Made by a program: the position numbers and the translations under genes
Notes under the pieces: model-generated
The model's input: the letters and a program-made list of their open reading frames with translations, nothing else
Told to the model about the DNA's origin: nothing
Database searches by the model: none
From: an uncultured Aquitalea sp.
GTDB lineage: Bacteria; Pseudomonadota; Gammaproteobacteria; Burkholderiales; Chromobacteriaceae
Assembly: GCF_945957525.1 (NCBI RefSeq)
Contig: NZ_CAMFLA010000009.1
Location: forward strand, 1 to 64,000
DNA: 64,000 nucleotides
Direction of reading: 5' to 3'
Shown: piece by piece, positions 18,961 to 28,725 of the stretch
Layout: each line of letters opens with the position of its first letter
Numbering within the stretch: position 1 is the stretch's first letter

Positions 18961-19857
18961 ATGCGGCAAAACGATCTGAACCAGTTGATCGCGCTGGAGG
19001 CCTTGTTGGCCGAAGGCAGTGTGGCCGGCGCGGCGCGGCGGCTGGGCTTGAGCGGCTCGGCGATGAGCCGCTCGCTGGCGCGTTTGCGAGAGAGTACCGG
19101 CGATCCCTTGCTGGTGCGGGCCGGGCGCGGGCTGGTGCCCACGCCGCGCGCGCAACAACTGCGCGATGAGGTGGCGCGCCTTGTGCGCGAGGCCGCTGCC
19201 GTATTGAATCCCCAGGATGAGGCAGACCCCGCCAATCTGGTGCGCGACTTCACCTTGCGATGCAGCGAGGGCTTTGTGGAAAACTTCGGCTCGGCGCTGA
19301 TCGAGGCCCTGGCGGCACAAGCGCCTGGCGTGCGGCTGAGTTTTCTGCCCAAGCCGGACAAGGACAGCGCGCTGCTGCGAGCAGGGCGGGTGGATCTGGA
19401 AACCGGCGTGGTGGGCGAGGAAACCAGCCCTGAGCTGAGGGTGAGGGCTTTGTTTCGCGACCGCTTCATCGGCGTGACGCGGGCGGATCATCCGCTAGCG
19501 GCGGGCGCAATGACGGCGGCGCGTTTTGCCGAGGGACGGCATTTGCAGGTATCGCGGCGCGGCCGCTTCCATGGCGGGGTGGATGAAGCCCTGGCGGCGC
19601 TGGGGCTACGGCGGCAGGTAGCGGCGTCGGTGGGCGGGTTCGCGGCGGCGCTGGCCCTGGTGCGAGAGAGCGGGCTGATCACCGTGGTGCCAGAGCGGCA
19701 TACCGGCAATCTGCGGCGCGGCCTGTTCAGTTTTCCGCTGCCGCTGGATGTGCCAGGCATCACGGTGTCCTTGCACTGGCACCCGCGCATGGATGCGGAC
19801 CCCGCGCATCGCTGGCTGCGTGAGCGGATACACGAGGTCTGCGCCGCCATGGCCTGA
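18961..19857 (+). CDS. LysR-family transcriptional regulator
   Basis: 298 residues. The N-terminal winged HTH reads LNQLIALEALLAEGSVAGAARRLGLSGSAMSRSLARLRESTGDPLLVRAGRGLVPTPRA across residues 5-62, followed by a periplasmic-binding-protein-like effector domain. The ATG at 18961 (MRQNDLNQ) is chosen over an upstream in-frame ATG at 18925, because LysR proteins start a few residues before the HTH. Divergent from the MFS exporter at 18841, which it probably controls from the 119-base gap. Confidence 0.92.
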   Translation: MRQNDLNQLIALEALLAEGSVAGAARRLGLSGSAMSRSLARLRESTGDPLLVRAGRGLVPTPRAQQLRDEVARLVREAAAVLNPQDEADPANLVRDFTLRCSEGFVENFGSALIEALAAQAPGVRLSFLPKPDKDSALLRAGRVDLETGVVGEETSPELRVRALFRDRFIGVTRADHPLAAGAMTAARFAEGRHLQVSRRGRFHGGVDEALAALGLRRQVAASVGGFAAALALVRESGLITVVPERHTGNLRRGLFSFPLPLDVPGITVSLHWHPRMDADPAHRWLRERIHEVCAAMA

Positions 19858-19992
19858 AAGCGCATTGGGCAGGGCGTGCCGGGATAGTTTTATGCAGAAG
19901 CAATTGTTGTCCATCCGGACAGCGCTTAATATGACTGGCTTGGGCGCACTGCGGACTCGGTCGCGCCGGATTCAAAGCAGGCAGATCGACAT

Positions 19993-20973
19993 ATGGCAGA
20001 CCCTTCCCGCGATGACCACGCGACACAAGCCGAGCTGGCCCGACTGCGCGCCGAGCTGGACGAGGCGCGCCAGATCATCGCTCAGCAAAGAGAACAGCTG
20101 AACGCGGCGCTGGACGGCACCGGGCTGTGCATCTGGCAAGGGCTGCTGCAAACGGGCGAACTGCAGGTGTTCAACTTGCAGGGCTTCCGGCGCGAAGACA
20201 TGGCCAGCCATTACGATGTCTGGTACGCCAAAGTGCATCCGGACGACCGCGACGAAGTGGTGGCGCGCTACCAGGCGCATCTGGCGGGCGAGGTGGACAG
20301 TTATGAGGCGGAGTACCGCACCCTGGGGCCCGACCAGCAAATCACCTGGTTGTGGGACCGCGGCCGGGTGGTGGAGCGCGATGCCGAAGGCCGCGCCCTG
20401 CGCATCATGGGGGCGCATGCCGATATCACCGAACGCAAGTTGGCCGAAGCCGAGCTGCTGCGCCTGGCGCACAGCGACGCGCTGACCGGCCTGCCCAACC
20501 GCAAATATTTCTTCGATCAGCTGCAGGCTGCCATGCACGAGTCCGACCTCAGCGGCCGTCCCTTGGCGGTGATGTTCATTGATCTGGACAACTTCAAGCA
20601 GGTGAACGACCGTTTTGGCCATGTGTTCGGCGATCAGGTACTGAGCGCGGTGGCGCGGCAGTTGCAGGCGGTGGTGCGCGGGCGCGATCTGCTGGCCCGA
20701 CTGGGCGGCGATGAATTCATCCTGCTGCTGCAGGGCGGCGAGCTGGCTGCGCTGGCTTCCGACGTGGGCAGCCGCATTCTTTCCGTGCTGAACAAGTCCT
20801 TCCATATCGGCAAGGAAACCGTCGATATCGGCGCCAGCATCGGCGTCAGCTGCTACCCGCTCAACGGCACCACCTGCGAGGAGCTGGTGCGTCACGCCGA
20901 CAGCGCCATGTACCGCGCCAAGGCGGAAGGCCGCAGCAGCCTGCAATTGTTCCAGAACGAGCTGAGTCTCTAG
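19993..20973 (+). CDS. PAS-domain diguanylate cyclase
   Basis: Cytoplasmic cyclic-di-GMP synthase of 326 residues. A short coiled coil (residues 10-38) leads into a PAS domain with PAC end (ADITERKLAEAELL), then a GGDEF domain (SDALTGLPNRKYFFDQL, MFIDLDNFKQVNDRFGH). GGDEF is intact at 238-242 and RGRD five residues before it forms the RxxD inhibitory site. It converges with the large CHASE-GGDEF-EAL gene, only 21 bases separating the stops. Confidence 0.93.
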   Translation: MADPSRDDHATQAELARLRAELDEARQIIAQQREQLNAALDGTGLCIWQGLLQTGELQVFNLQGFRREDMASHYDVWYAKVHPDDRDEVVARYQAHLAGEVDSYEAEYRTLGPDQQITWLWDRGRVVERDAEGRALRIMGAHADITERKLAEAELLRLAHSDALTGLPNRKYFFDQLQAAMHESDLSGRPLAVMFIDLDNFKQVNDRFGHVFGDQVLSAVARQLQAVVRGRDLLARLGGDEFILLLQGGELAALASDVGSRILSVLNKSFHIGKETVDIGASIGVSCYPLNGTTCEELVRHADSAMYRAKAEGRSSLQLFQNELSL

Positions 20974-20994
20974 CCTGCCGGCATGCCTTGCCGG

Positions 20995-23976
20995 TCAGTC
21001 CTGCCGCGCCAGCAGGCTGTGCAGGTCGCCCACCGGCATGGGCCGGGCAAACAGATACCCCTGAAAACGCTGGCAGCGCTGCAATTGAAGTTGCTCGAAT
21101 TGCTCGGGCGTTTCCACGCCTTCAGCCACCACCTGCAATTGCAGGCTTTCCGCCAGTACGATGATGGCCTTGAGGATGGCGTGATGCTGCTGGCCGCTGT
21201 CCTGCACGAAGGTTCTGTCGATCTTGATCTCGTCGAAGGGCAGGTTGCGCAGATAGGACAAGGAGGCGTAGCCGGTGCCGAAGTCATCCAGCGAAAAGCG
21301 CAAGCCATGCGTCTTGAGCAGGCGCATCTTGGCGGCCACGTCATCAATGTCGTGCAATAGCAGGCTTTCGGTCAGCTCCAGTTTCAGCCTCTCCGGCGGC
21401 GCGCCGGTTTGCCGAAGGCGCTCCAGTACGGCCTCGACGAAGCCGTGCTGGCGGAATTGGCGCGAACTGACATTGACCGACAGATCAAGCGCCGCCGTGA
21501 GGGGGTCCAGCTGCCAGGCAGCCAATTGCCGGCAGGCCTGATCCATGACCCAGTCGCCGATGGGAAAAATCAGGCCGGACTCCTCCGCCAGGCCAATAAA
21601 TTCATCCGGCCCGGTGAGGCCGTAGCCGGGACGCTGCCAGCGCAGCAAGGCTTCCGCGCCGGTGAAGCGGCCCTGCTTGTCCACCTGCGGCTGGTAGTAC
21701 AGCGCCAGCTCATCATTGCGCGGCGCGTTGCGCAAATGCTGTTCCAGTTCCACGCGGGCGGTGACAGCTTCCTGCATGGCGGGGTCGAAAAAGCGCACCG
21801 TGTGGCGGCCTGCGCTCTTGGCCTCGTACATCGCCATGTCGGCTCGCTTCAACAGCTCTTCCACCGAGTTGTTGTGTCCCCAGAACATCACCGAACCGAT
21901 GCTGCAGGTGGAGTGGCGTTCTTTGTCGTCCAGCCGGTAAGGAAGGGACAGCTCGGTCAGCACTTGGCTGGCGATGGCGCGGGTTTCCTGGAGGGCAAGG
22001 TCCAGTTCTTCATTCAGCCCTTCCAGCATGACCACGAATTCATCGCCGCCCAGCCGCGCCACGGTGTCGGATTCCCGCACGCAGAGCGTCAGGCGCGTGG
22101 CCACCATGCACAGCAACTGGTCGCCCTTGTCGTGGCCCAGCGTGTCGTTGAGGGTTTTGAAGTTGTCCAGGTCAATGAACAGCAGCGCGCCGTACTCCAT
22201 GCGGCGGGCGCTGGCGGCCTGCGCGCGCAGCAGGCGGTCCAGCAGCAAGCGGCGGTTGGGCAACTGGGTGAGCGGGTCGTAGAAGGCCAGATGGCGGATC
22301 TGTTCTTCCGCCGCCTTGCGCTGGGTGATGTCGCTCATGGTGCCCACATAGTGGCTGACTTGGCCGTCGTCGCCGCGTACCGCGCTGATGCTGAGCCATT
22401 CGAGGTAAACCTCGCCATCCTTGCGGCGGTTCCAGATTTCGCCGCGCCAGAAACCGTTCTGGTGAATGGCTTGCCACATGCGCTGGTAGAAGGCGCGGTC
22501 GTGCTTGCCGGATTGCAGCAGATTGATGCGGCGGCCGATGACTTCGTCTTCGGCAAACCCGGTGATGCGGCTGAAAGCGCCATTGACGCGCTGGATGCAG
22601 GCGTTGGTGTCGGTCACCACGATGCCTTCCTGCGATTCGAAAGCCGCCGCGGCGATGCGCAGCCATTGTTCGGCCTGCTTGCGCTCGGTGATGTCGCGCG
22701 AGGCGGCGAACAGATAACGCTGGCCGTCGATATCAAAACCGCGCGCGTTGATTTCAACGTCGATCAGGCCGCCGCCGCGGCGACGATGGCGGGTTTCGTA
22801 ACGTTTGCCGAAGCGCATGCATTCATCCAGCATCGCTTTTTGTTGCAGCGGACTCAGGCTTGCCTCCCAAGCGCTCATGGGCATGCTTTTCATTTCCGCC
22901 GGGGTGTAGTCCAGCATGGCGGCGAAGGAGGGGCTCAGCTCGACCAGCCGGCCCTGATCGTCCAGGATGTGGATGCCGTCGGTGGCGGTCTGCATCAGCG
23001 CCGCCTGGCGTTTCAGTTCCGCTTGCACCGCCTGCTCGGCGGCCTGGCGTTCGCTGGTTTCCTGTTCCAGCGCGAGCGAGCGCTGGGCCACTTGCTGCGC
23101 CAGCAGGGCGCGCTGCTGGCGCAGCAATACCATCTGTCGTGCCAGCCAGCCCATCAGCAGGCTGAGCAGCAACACCGATGCGGTGTCGCGCAGCAGGATA
23201 TCGTGGTTGATCCAGCCGGCGGTGGGGGTTACATCCAGCATCCACGCGCCATTGGGCGTGACAATGCGGTAGCTGGCGGCGTCGGGCGGGCGGGCGTCGA
23301 GGCCGGGGGAGGCGGCAATCACCTGCTCGGCATGCGTGTCCGGATGGGTGCGCCACAGTGCGTACTGGTAGCCACGTTGTCGCAGCCAGGCTAGGCCGGC
23401 GTCGTCCAGTACCTCGGGAAAGCGCAGCATGGCGATGGAAAATCCCCAGAATTCCGGCTTGCCGCCCGCTTGGCGTGGCAGATAAATGGGCAGCCGGCCC
23501 ACCGCCCCGATGCCGCCTTGCACCAGCTTGAAAGGGCCGGCCAGCGTCATCTTGCCGGTATCGCGGGCGATGAAGGCTTCCTTGGTGCGCGCCGGGTCCT
23601 GCAGCAGGTTGTGGCCCAGGGCTTTTTCGTTGCCCTTCAGCGGATAGATGCGGTTAACCGTACCGCCGGGCGCCAGCTGCAAGGACGCCACGCCGGGGTA
23701 GTAGCGGATAAGCTGGCTGGCGTAAGCGTCGAAATCGCTGATCGCGCCCTTGCTTTCGCGCACCATCGCTCCCAGCGCGTAGGTGGAGGACAGGGCGCGG
23801 TTGATGGCGGTTTGCACCGCACCGGCACGATCCGCCGCATCAGCCATCGCCTGGGTGCGCATGGCCTGCTCGCTGCGCTTGAGGTCGTGCCGGGCCGCTA
23901 GCCCGCCGATGAGTGCGGTGCAGAGCGCGGCGACGATGCCCGCCAGCCAGGGCCGCCACCTTGCCGGGAGCGTCAT
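20995..23976 (-). CDS. Membrane sensor with CHASE, two PAS, GGDEF and EAL domains
   Basis: Bifunctional-architecture cyclic-di-GMP protein of 993 residues. TM1 (about 9-27) precedes a periplasmic CHASE domain (about 70-250; YYPGVASLQLAPGG, TKEAFIARDTGKMTLAGPF, GRLPIYL), TM2 follows at about 290-310, then two PAS-PAC units (DITERKQAEQ and DITQRKAAEE mark their ends). GGDEF is intact at about 643-647 with RESD as inhibitory site; EAL is intact at about 775-777 with ALLRW, DDFGTGYASLSYL, KIDRTF, AEGVET and QGYLF all present. Both synthase and phosphodiesterase activity are therefore possible. The ATG at 23976 (MTLPARWRP) is preferred over 24072 because it gives a normal N-in start before TM1; neither has a strong ribosome binding site. 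Confidence 0.93.
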   Translation of the reverse strand: MTLPARWRPWLAGIVAALCTALIGGLAARHDLKRSEQAMRTQAMADAADRAGAVQTAINRALSSTYALGAMVRESKGAISDFDAYASQLIRYYPGVASLQLAPGGTVNRIYPLKGNEKALGHNLLQDPARTKEAFIARDTGKMTLAGPFKLVQGGIGAVGRLPIYLPRQAGGKPEFWGFSIAMLRFPEVLDDAGLAWLRQRGYQYALWRTHPDTHAEQVIAASPGLDARPPDAASYRIVTPNGAWMLDVTPTAGWINHDILLRDTASVLLLSLLMGWLARQMVLLRQQRALLAQQVAQRSLALEQETSERQAAEQAVQAELKRQAALMQTATDGIHILDDQGRLVELSPSFAAMLDYTPAEMKSMPMSAWEASLSPLQQKAMLDECMRFGKRYETRHRRRGGGLIDVEINARGFDIDGQRYLFAASRDITERKQAEQWLRIAAAAFESQEGIVVTDTNACIQRVNGAFSRITGFAEDEVIGRRINLLQSGKHDRAFYQRMWQAIHQNGFWRGEIWNRRKDGEVYLEWLSISAVRGDDGQVSHYVGTMSDITQRKAAEEQIRHLAFYDPLTQLPNRRLLLDRLLRAQAASARRMEYGALLFIDLDNFKTLNDTLGHDKGDQLLCMVATRLTLCVRESDTVARLGGDEFVVMLEGLNEELDLALQETRAIASQVLTELSLPYRLDDKERHSTCSIGSVMFWGHNNSVEELLKRADMAMYEAKSAGRHTVRFFDPAMQEAVTARVELEQHLRNAPRNDELALYYQPQVDKQGRFTGAEALLRWQRPGYGLTGPDEFIGLAEESGLIFPIGDWVMDQACRQLAAWQLDPLTAALDLSVNVSSRQFRQHGFVEAVLERLRQTGAPPERLKLELTESLLLHDIDDVAAKMRLLKTHGLRFSLDDFGTGYASLSYLRNLPFDEIKIDRTFVQDSGQQHHAILKAIIVLAESLQLQVVAEGVETPEQFEQLQLQRCQRFQGYLFARPMPVGDLHSLLARQD

Positions 23977-24402
23977 GCTGGCGGTGCTTTCTCCGGCGTG
24001 GCCGTGGCGTGCGCGCGGGGAATGAATTCGGGCATGGGTATAAATCCGGATAAAATGAAATGCCTTTGTCATTGCTGTGCGGGCATGTTTTGAAATGTAG
24101 AGGCATTCCCGTTTTGCAGTCTTGTGTCATATCAAACTCAGGCCCGGCAATGAGCCATCAAATTCAAACAGTCATTCGTTTCTTTCCGTTTCAGTCCAGT
24201 GGCAATCCTAGGGTCATTGACCGGCCGACGGCAGATGGGCCGCCGCATATCGCTATCAGCCAGGCCGTGCTGAAATCATTGCAGTCATGGTGCCGCATGG
24301 CGCTCGGTGCAATGATCTTGACAGTTCGATTGGAAAAACAGGCGCTTTTATGAAAATAAGAAGAGAACAGGCCTATTTTTGAAAATCATGTCCTCAGTCA
24401 TG
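23977..24402. other. Intergenic region with no recognised gene
   Basis: About 430 bases between the GGDEF-EAL start and the emr terminator. A short open frame on the plus strand (24150-24353) has no ribosome binding site and no family resemblance. I searched by eye for a GEMM cyclic-di-GMP riboswitch and saw none. Confidence 0.5.
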
Positions 24403-24426
24403 AAAAAAGCCGGCGCAGGGCCGGCT
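24403..24426 (-). terminator. Terminator of the emr operon
   Basis: On the minus strand AGCCGG / CCGGCT stem with a seven-base loop followed by TTTTTT; 22 bases after the emrB stop. Confidence 0.88.
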
Positions 24427-24447
24427 GTGGGGAGAGGCGTTGGACCA

Positions 24448-25983
24448 TCAGTGCGCTTGCGAGGTGTCCGCCACGCGTGTCGGGCGCGGGGCCAGCCAGA
24501 TGGCGCAGGCCGCCACCACAAACGACAGTCCGCTCAGCCAGAAAATCTGGTTGGTGGAAAGCATGATGCTCTGCGTTTGCAACAACTGGTTGAGCTGGGC
24601 GGTGGCGGCGTCCGCATTCAGCCCGCTGCTGGTCAGCGTGCGCAGCGTGTCGCCCATGCTGTCCACCTTGCCCGCCAGCTCGGCGTGGTTATAGCTGGCC
24701 TTGTCTTCCCAGGCCGTAGTCACCAGCGAGGTGGCGAAAGCGCCGGACAGTGTGCGCATGAAGCTCATCAGGCCGGCGGCCGAGGCCATTTCTTCCACCT
24801 CGACGCTGGCCATGGCCAGGCCGGTGAGCGGCACGAAGAAGAAGGGCATGCCCAGACCCTGGAACAGTAGCGGCAGCGCCACGCTCCAGAAGCCCATGTC
24901 TGTGCTGGAAAAGCTGCGGAACAGCGTCACGCCGCCCAGCCACATCACGCCAAAGAATACCAGCGGCCGTGGGTCTACCCGGGTGGACAGCTGCGCCACC
25001 ATGGGCGCTACCAGCACGGCCAGGATGCCGCTCATGGCGGTGGCGAAGCCCGCCTCGGTGGCGGTGTAGCCCATATAGCCTTGCAGCCATTGCGGGGTCA
25101 GCACCGTGGCGCCGAAGAAGGAGCCGAAGGCCAGCGAGATGGTCAGCACGCTGGCCCAATAGCCGCGATGGCGGAATACGCGCAGGTTCACCACCGGATT
25201 TTTCTCGGTCAGTTCCCAGATCAGGAAGGCGGCAAAGCCCACGGCGGCCACTACCGCCAGCGCGATGATTTCCGGCGAGCTGAACCAGTCCAGGTTCTTG
25301 CCTTCGTCCAGCATGATCTGCAGCGAAGCCACCCACACCACCAGCAGGATGAGGCCGATGCGGTCCATGGGCAGTTTCTCGTGCAGGCTTTCCTGGTTTT
25401 TGAGCAAGCGCCAACCGGCGTAGCCGCACAGCAGGGTGATGGGCACGTTGATGTAGAAAATCCATGGCCAGCTCACCTGGTCGCATAAGTAGCCGCCCAG
25501 GATTGGCCCCATGATGGGCGCGATCAGCGTGGTCATACTCCATAAACCGATGGCCGCGCCGGTTTTTTCCTTGGGAAAAATGCGCAGCAGCAGCGTCTGC
25601 GACATCGGCATCAGCGGGCCGCCGGCCAGGCCTTGCAGCACGCGGAACAGCACCAGCGTTTCAATGGAGCCGGCCATGCCGCACAGCAAGGAAAACAGGC
25701 CGAACAGCACCATGGAGCCGATAAACAGCCGCACCGTGCCCAGCCGCGCCGCCAGCCAGCCGGTCAGCGGCACGGTGATGGCCTCGGCCACTGCGTAGGA
25801 GGTAATGACGTAAGTGCCCTGGCTGGAGGACACCGCCAGCCCGCCGGCGATATTGGGCACCGAAACGTTGGCGATGGTGGTGTCCAGCACCGCCACGAAG
25901 TTGGCGGCCGCCAGCACCATGGCAGCCAGCCACAGTTTGTTGCCCTCCAGGGGGGGGGCGACGGGAGATTGCGCTTCAGACAT
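24448..25983 (-). CDS. emrB: EmrB/QacA-type MFS multidrug exporter
   Basis: Inner-membrane proton-driven pump of the DHA2 family, 511 residues, 14 predicted TM segments. Signatures: FVAVLDTTIANVSVPNIAGG (motif D1), GWLAARLGTVRLFIGSM (motif A), LFRVLQGLAGGPLMPMSQ (motif B) and GPILGGYL (motif C). It is the third gene of a tripartite efflux operon (outer-membrane lipoprotein, EmrA-like adaptor, EmrB), with three bases to emrA. Expected to export hydrophobic drugs or uncouplers across both membranes; the true substrate is unknown. Regulated most likely by the divergent TetR protein. Confidence 0.94.
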   Translation of the reverse strand: MSEAQSPVAPPLEGNKLWLAAMVLAAANFVAVLDTTIANVSVPNIAGGLAVSSSQGTYVITSYAVAEAITVPLTGWLAARLGTVRLFIGSMVLFGLFSLLCGMAGSIETLVLFRVLQGLAGGPLMPMSQTLLLRIFPKEKTGAAIGLWSMTTLIAPIMGPILGGYLCDQVSWPWIFYINVPITLLCGYAGWRLLKNQESLHEKLPMDRIGLILLVVWVASLQIMLDEGKNLDWFSSPEIIALAVVAAVGFAAFLIWELTEKNPVVNLRVFRHRGYWASVLTISLAFGSFFGATVLTPQWLQGYMGYTATEAGFATAMSGILAVLVAPMVAQLSTRVDPRPLVFFGVMWLGGVTLFRSFSSTDMGFWSVALPLLFQGLGMPFFFVPLTGLAMASVEVEEMASAAGLMSFMRTLSGAFATSLVTTAWEDKASYNHAELAGKVDSMGDTLRTLTSSGLNADAATAQLNQLLQTQSIMLSTNQIFWLSGLSFVVAACAIWLAPRPTRVADTSQAH

Positions 25984-25986
25984 GGT

Positions 25987-27144
25987 TTACTCGCTGCGGC
26001 TGGCGGTATCGACGTCCACTTCCATGGACAGGCCCACCTGCAGCGGATGAGCGCGCAATTCGGCCGGGTCCAGCGCGATGCGCACCGGCAGGCGCTGAAC
26101 GACCTTGATCCAGTTGCCGGTGGCGTTTTGCGCCGGGATGGCGGAGAAGGCGGAGCCGGAGCCGCCGGACAGGCCCACGACCTTGCCGTGGTAGGTGACG
26201 CGGCTGCCGTAGAGGTCGGCGGTGAGGGTGGCGCTTTGGCCCACGCGCACCTTGTCCAGCTGGACTTCCTTGAAGTTGGCGTCAACGTGGGCGTCCTGCA
26301 GCGGCACCACCGACATCAGCGGCGTACCCGCCTGCACGCGCTGGCCGGTTTGCGCCTGTCGCTTGGCCACCACGCCGTCCACCGGTGCGCGAATGACGGT
26401 GCGCGCCAGATCCACTTGTGCCTGATCGCGCTTGGCGCGGGCCAGCATCACTTCCGGATTGCTGCCTACCGTGGTGTTGGCGGTGAGAGTCTGATTGGCT
26501 TTCAGCGAGCCTTGCGCTGCGCGGGCATTGGCTTCCGCCTGACGGGCGGCGGCCTCGGCGGCGGCCAGGTTGGCCGAAGCCGTGGAAAACACGTTTTGCG
26601 CATTGCTCAACTCTTCGCCCGAAACCGAGCCGCTCTTGCTCAGCGCCTGGCGACGCTTGAGGTCCAGTTCGGCGCGTTGCAGATCCGCCTTGGCCGAAGC
26701 CAGTTGCGCGGTGGTGCGGGCCTGTTCGGCCACGCGGGCCTGCACTTGCGCCTGCAGGCCTTCGTCGCTGGCGAGGTAGCCTTGCACACGGCGTTCGGCG
26801 CGCGCCAGTTCGGCTTCCGCTTGAGCAAGGCTGAGGCGGGCATCGGTGTCGTCCAGTTGCACCAGCACATCGCCGCGCTTCACCTGCTGGGTATCCACGG
26901 CTTTCACTTGCTTGATGGTGCCGCTCACTTCCGGCGTCACTTGCGCCACTTCAGCGGCGACATAGGCGTTGTCGGTGCTCACATGGTGGGAGGCCACCAG
27001 ATACCAGTAGCCGCCGGATGCCAGCGCGGCCATCCCCACGGCGAGGCCCAGCAGGGTGAAGAGTTTCTTGCGCTTTGCCAGGCGCAGCTGGTCGGCGGAG
27101 CGCGGCGCGTCGGCGGCCGGCAGGACGGTGGAGTTGTCGTTCAT
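25987..27144 (-). CDS. emrA: EmrA-like membrane fusion (HlyD-family) adaptor
   Basis: Periplasmic adaptor of 385 residues anchored by one TM helix (about 28-50, LFTLLGLAVGMAALASGGYW). The biotinyl-lipoyl-like halves are visible (DNAYVAAEVAQVTPEVSGTI, VKRGDVLVQLDDTDARLSLA and VRAPVDG-type IRAPVDGVVAKRQAQTGQRV), separated by a long alpha-helical coiled-coil hairpin rich in Ala, Gln and Arg (about 110-220), as expected for EmrA. It bridges EmrB and the outer-membrane channel. Confidence 0.94.
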   Translation of the reverse strand: MNDNSTVLPAADAPRSADQLRLAKRKKLFTLLGLAVGMAALASGGYWYLVASHHVSTDNAYVAAEVAQVTPEVSGTIKQVKAVDTQQVKRGDVLVQLDDTDARLSLAQAEAELARAERRVQGYLASDEGLQAQVQARVAEQARTTAQLASAKADLQRAELDLKRRQALSKSGSVSGEELSNAQNVFSTASANLAAAEAAARQAEANARAAQGSLKANQTLTANTTVGSNPEVMLARAKRDQAQVDLARTVIRAPVDGVVAKRQAQTGQRVQAGTPLMSVVPLQDAHVDANFKEVQLDKVRVGQSATLTADLYGSRVTYHGKVVGLSGGSGSAFSAIPAQNATGNWIKVVQRLPVRIALDPAELRAHPLQVGLSMEVDVDTASRSE

Positions 27145-27181
27145 GTCTTGTCTCTTGATGTCTGTGAGTTGGTGCGATCGC

Positions 27182-28621
27182 TCAAGCGGCCTGATAGCCG
27201 CCGCCCAGTGCCTTGACGAGGTTCACGTCAAGGAAGAACAACCGGGTTTCCAGGCTGGCCGCGGCGCGGCGGGCGTTGATGACCGAGTCTTCGGCATTGA
27301 GCACATCCAGATAGCTGGAGAGGCCGCCCTGATAGCGGTTTTGCATTACCTCATAGGCCTGTTCGGCGGTTTTCAGCGCCAACCGGCGCTGTTGCAGCTG
27401 CGGGTCCAGTTCTTTTTCCTGCGCCAGCACGTCGGCCACATCGCGCAGAGCCTGTACCAGCGTCTGGTTGTAGCTGGCCACGGCGGCGTCGTAGTCGGCG
27501 CGGGCGATGCGGTAATTGCCTTGCAGCGCGCCGCCGCGGAACAGCGGCAGCGAGATGGCCGGGCCAACGCCGCCGATATCGGAGCCGCTGCGGGTCAGCC
27601 AGCTCAGGCCCAGCGACTGCACGCCCAGATAGGCGGTGAGATTCACATTGGGATAGAACTCCGCGCGGGCCGCATCAGTGCGTTTGGCGGCGGCTTCAGC
27701 ACGCAGGCGGGCGGCGGTGAGGTCGGGGCGGCGGCCAATCAGATCGGCGCGCAAGGTGGCCGGCAATCCTTGCGGCTTGGCAAGGTTGGCCGAAGGCCGG
27801 GCAATGGTCAGGCCGCGATCCGGGCCCGCGCCCATCAGCGCGGCCAGGGCCAACTGCTGTTGCGCAATGGCTTGTCGCGCAGCGGAGAGATCCGCCTCGG
27901 CGGCGGCGGCGCGGGATTCGGCCTGACGCAGGCTGCCCAGCGTTTCCAGTCCGTTGTCGTAACGCTGGCGCAGCAGGTTGGCGCTTTGCTTGCGCACGGC
28001 TTGCGCCTGCTCGGCGGCATCCTGTTCGGCAAACAGGCGGGCCAGCTCGGCATAGTTGGCGGCGATGGCGCTGGTAAGAATCAGGCGGCTTTGCGCGGCT
28101 TCCGCTTCGGCCGCGCGCAGTTCGGAGGAGGCTGCCGCCACCGAGGCGCGGTTTTTGCCCCAGAAGTCGATTTCATACTGGAAGTCCAGTGTAGCCTTGG
28201 CCGTGTTGTTGTAGCCCTGCGGAACAAAGTTGGGCGGGATGCCGTTGTTGTAGCTCTGCTTCGTCTTGTTGACGCTGGCGGACAGGTCGAGCGAAGGCAG
28301 CTCGCTGGCGCCGGCCAGTTGCGCCTGGCCTTGGGCGCGGGCGAGGCGGGCCTGCGCGGCGGCCAGATCGGGCGAGCCAGCCAGCGCTTCGCTGATCAGT
28401 TGGTCGAGTTGCGCGTCCTGATAGCGTTGCCACCAGTTGTCGGCGGTCCAGGCGGCGGCATCGCCGGACAAAGCGTTGCCCGCGCTTAGCGCAGCGGGGG
28501 TTTTCATCTCCGGCGACGGGCCCAGTTGTGGCACGTTGGCGCAGCCTGCCAGCAGCAGGCCGGCCATGATGGCCAGCACTGGCAGACGCGGGTAAGAAGA
28601 GGGTTCGATGGCGGTTTCCAT
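27182..28621 (-). CDS. Outer-membrane efflux lipoprotein (NodT/OprM, TolC family)
   Basis: 479 residues. The signal peptide ends in a lipobox (MAGLLLAGC), then the Trp-rich start of NodT-type channels (TADNWWQRYQDAQLDQLISEAL). Two TolC-type repeats with long helices follow, including YEIDFWGKNRASVAAA and, near residue 320, LIGRRPDLTAARLRAEAA, both hallmarks of RND/MFS outer-membrane factors. First gene of the operon with emrA and emrB; its start overlaps the promoter region that contains the TetR palindrome at 28639-28660. Provides the exit duct for the EmrAB pump. Confidence 0.94.
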   Translation of the reverse strand: METAIEPSSYPRLPVLAIMAGLLLAGCANVPQLGPSPEMKTPAALSAGNALSGDAAAWTADNWWQRYQDAQLDQLISEALAGSPDLAAAQARLARAQGQAQLAGASELPSLDLSASVNKTKQSYNNGIPPNFVPQGYNNTAKATLDFQYEIDFWGKNRASVAAASSELRAAEAEAAQSRLILTSAIAANYAELARLFAEQDAAEQAQAVRKQSANLLRQRYDNGLETLGSLRQAESRAAAAEADLSAARQAIAQQQLALAALMGAGPDRGLTIARPSANLAKPQGLPATLRADLIGRRPDLTAARLRAEAAAKRTDAARAEFYPNVNLTAYLGVQSLGLSWLTRSGSDIGGVGPAISLPLFRGGALQGNYRIARADYDAAVASYNQTLVQALRDVADVLAQEKELDPQLQQRRLALKTAEQAYEVMQNRYQGGLSSYLDVLNAEDSVINARRAAASLETRLFFLDVNLVKALGGGYQAA

Positions 28622-28638
28622 TGTCTTTTCTGCTTATA

Positions 28639-28660
28639 AACTGTACTGTACGGTACAGTT
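28639..28660. promoter_or_regulatory. Palindromic TetR-type operator between the efflux operon and its regulator
   Basis: Perfect arms AACTGTAC (28639-28646) and GTACAGTT (28653-28660) with six bases between; the dyad continues outward as TTATA / TATAA with one extra base. It lies 18 bases from the outer-membrane factor start and 66 from the TetR start, so one repressor could control both. Confidence 0.8.
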
Positions 28661-28725
28661 ATAATCGTGATATCATCCTTCTGTCAAGCAATCGATGTAC
28701 AGACTGGTTCAGTTTTGGAGTGCCG

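Noticed and set aside
24150..24353. 67-codon open frame before the emr terminator
   Set aside because: No ribosome binding site or recognisable domain; could at most be a gene remnant.
23977..24402. Cyclic-di-GMP riboswitch near GGDEF genes
   Set aside because: No GEMM-like conserved core was visible here or in the other intergenic regions checked by eye.
21409..28489. Several long plus-strand frames (up to 661 codons) opposite the GGDEF-EAL gene and the emr operon
   Set aside because: They mirror real genes with clear domains on the minus strand; their translations are low-complexity His/Gln/Gly/Ala-rich.
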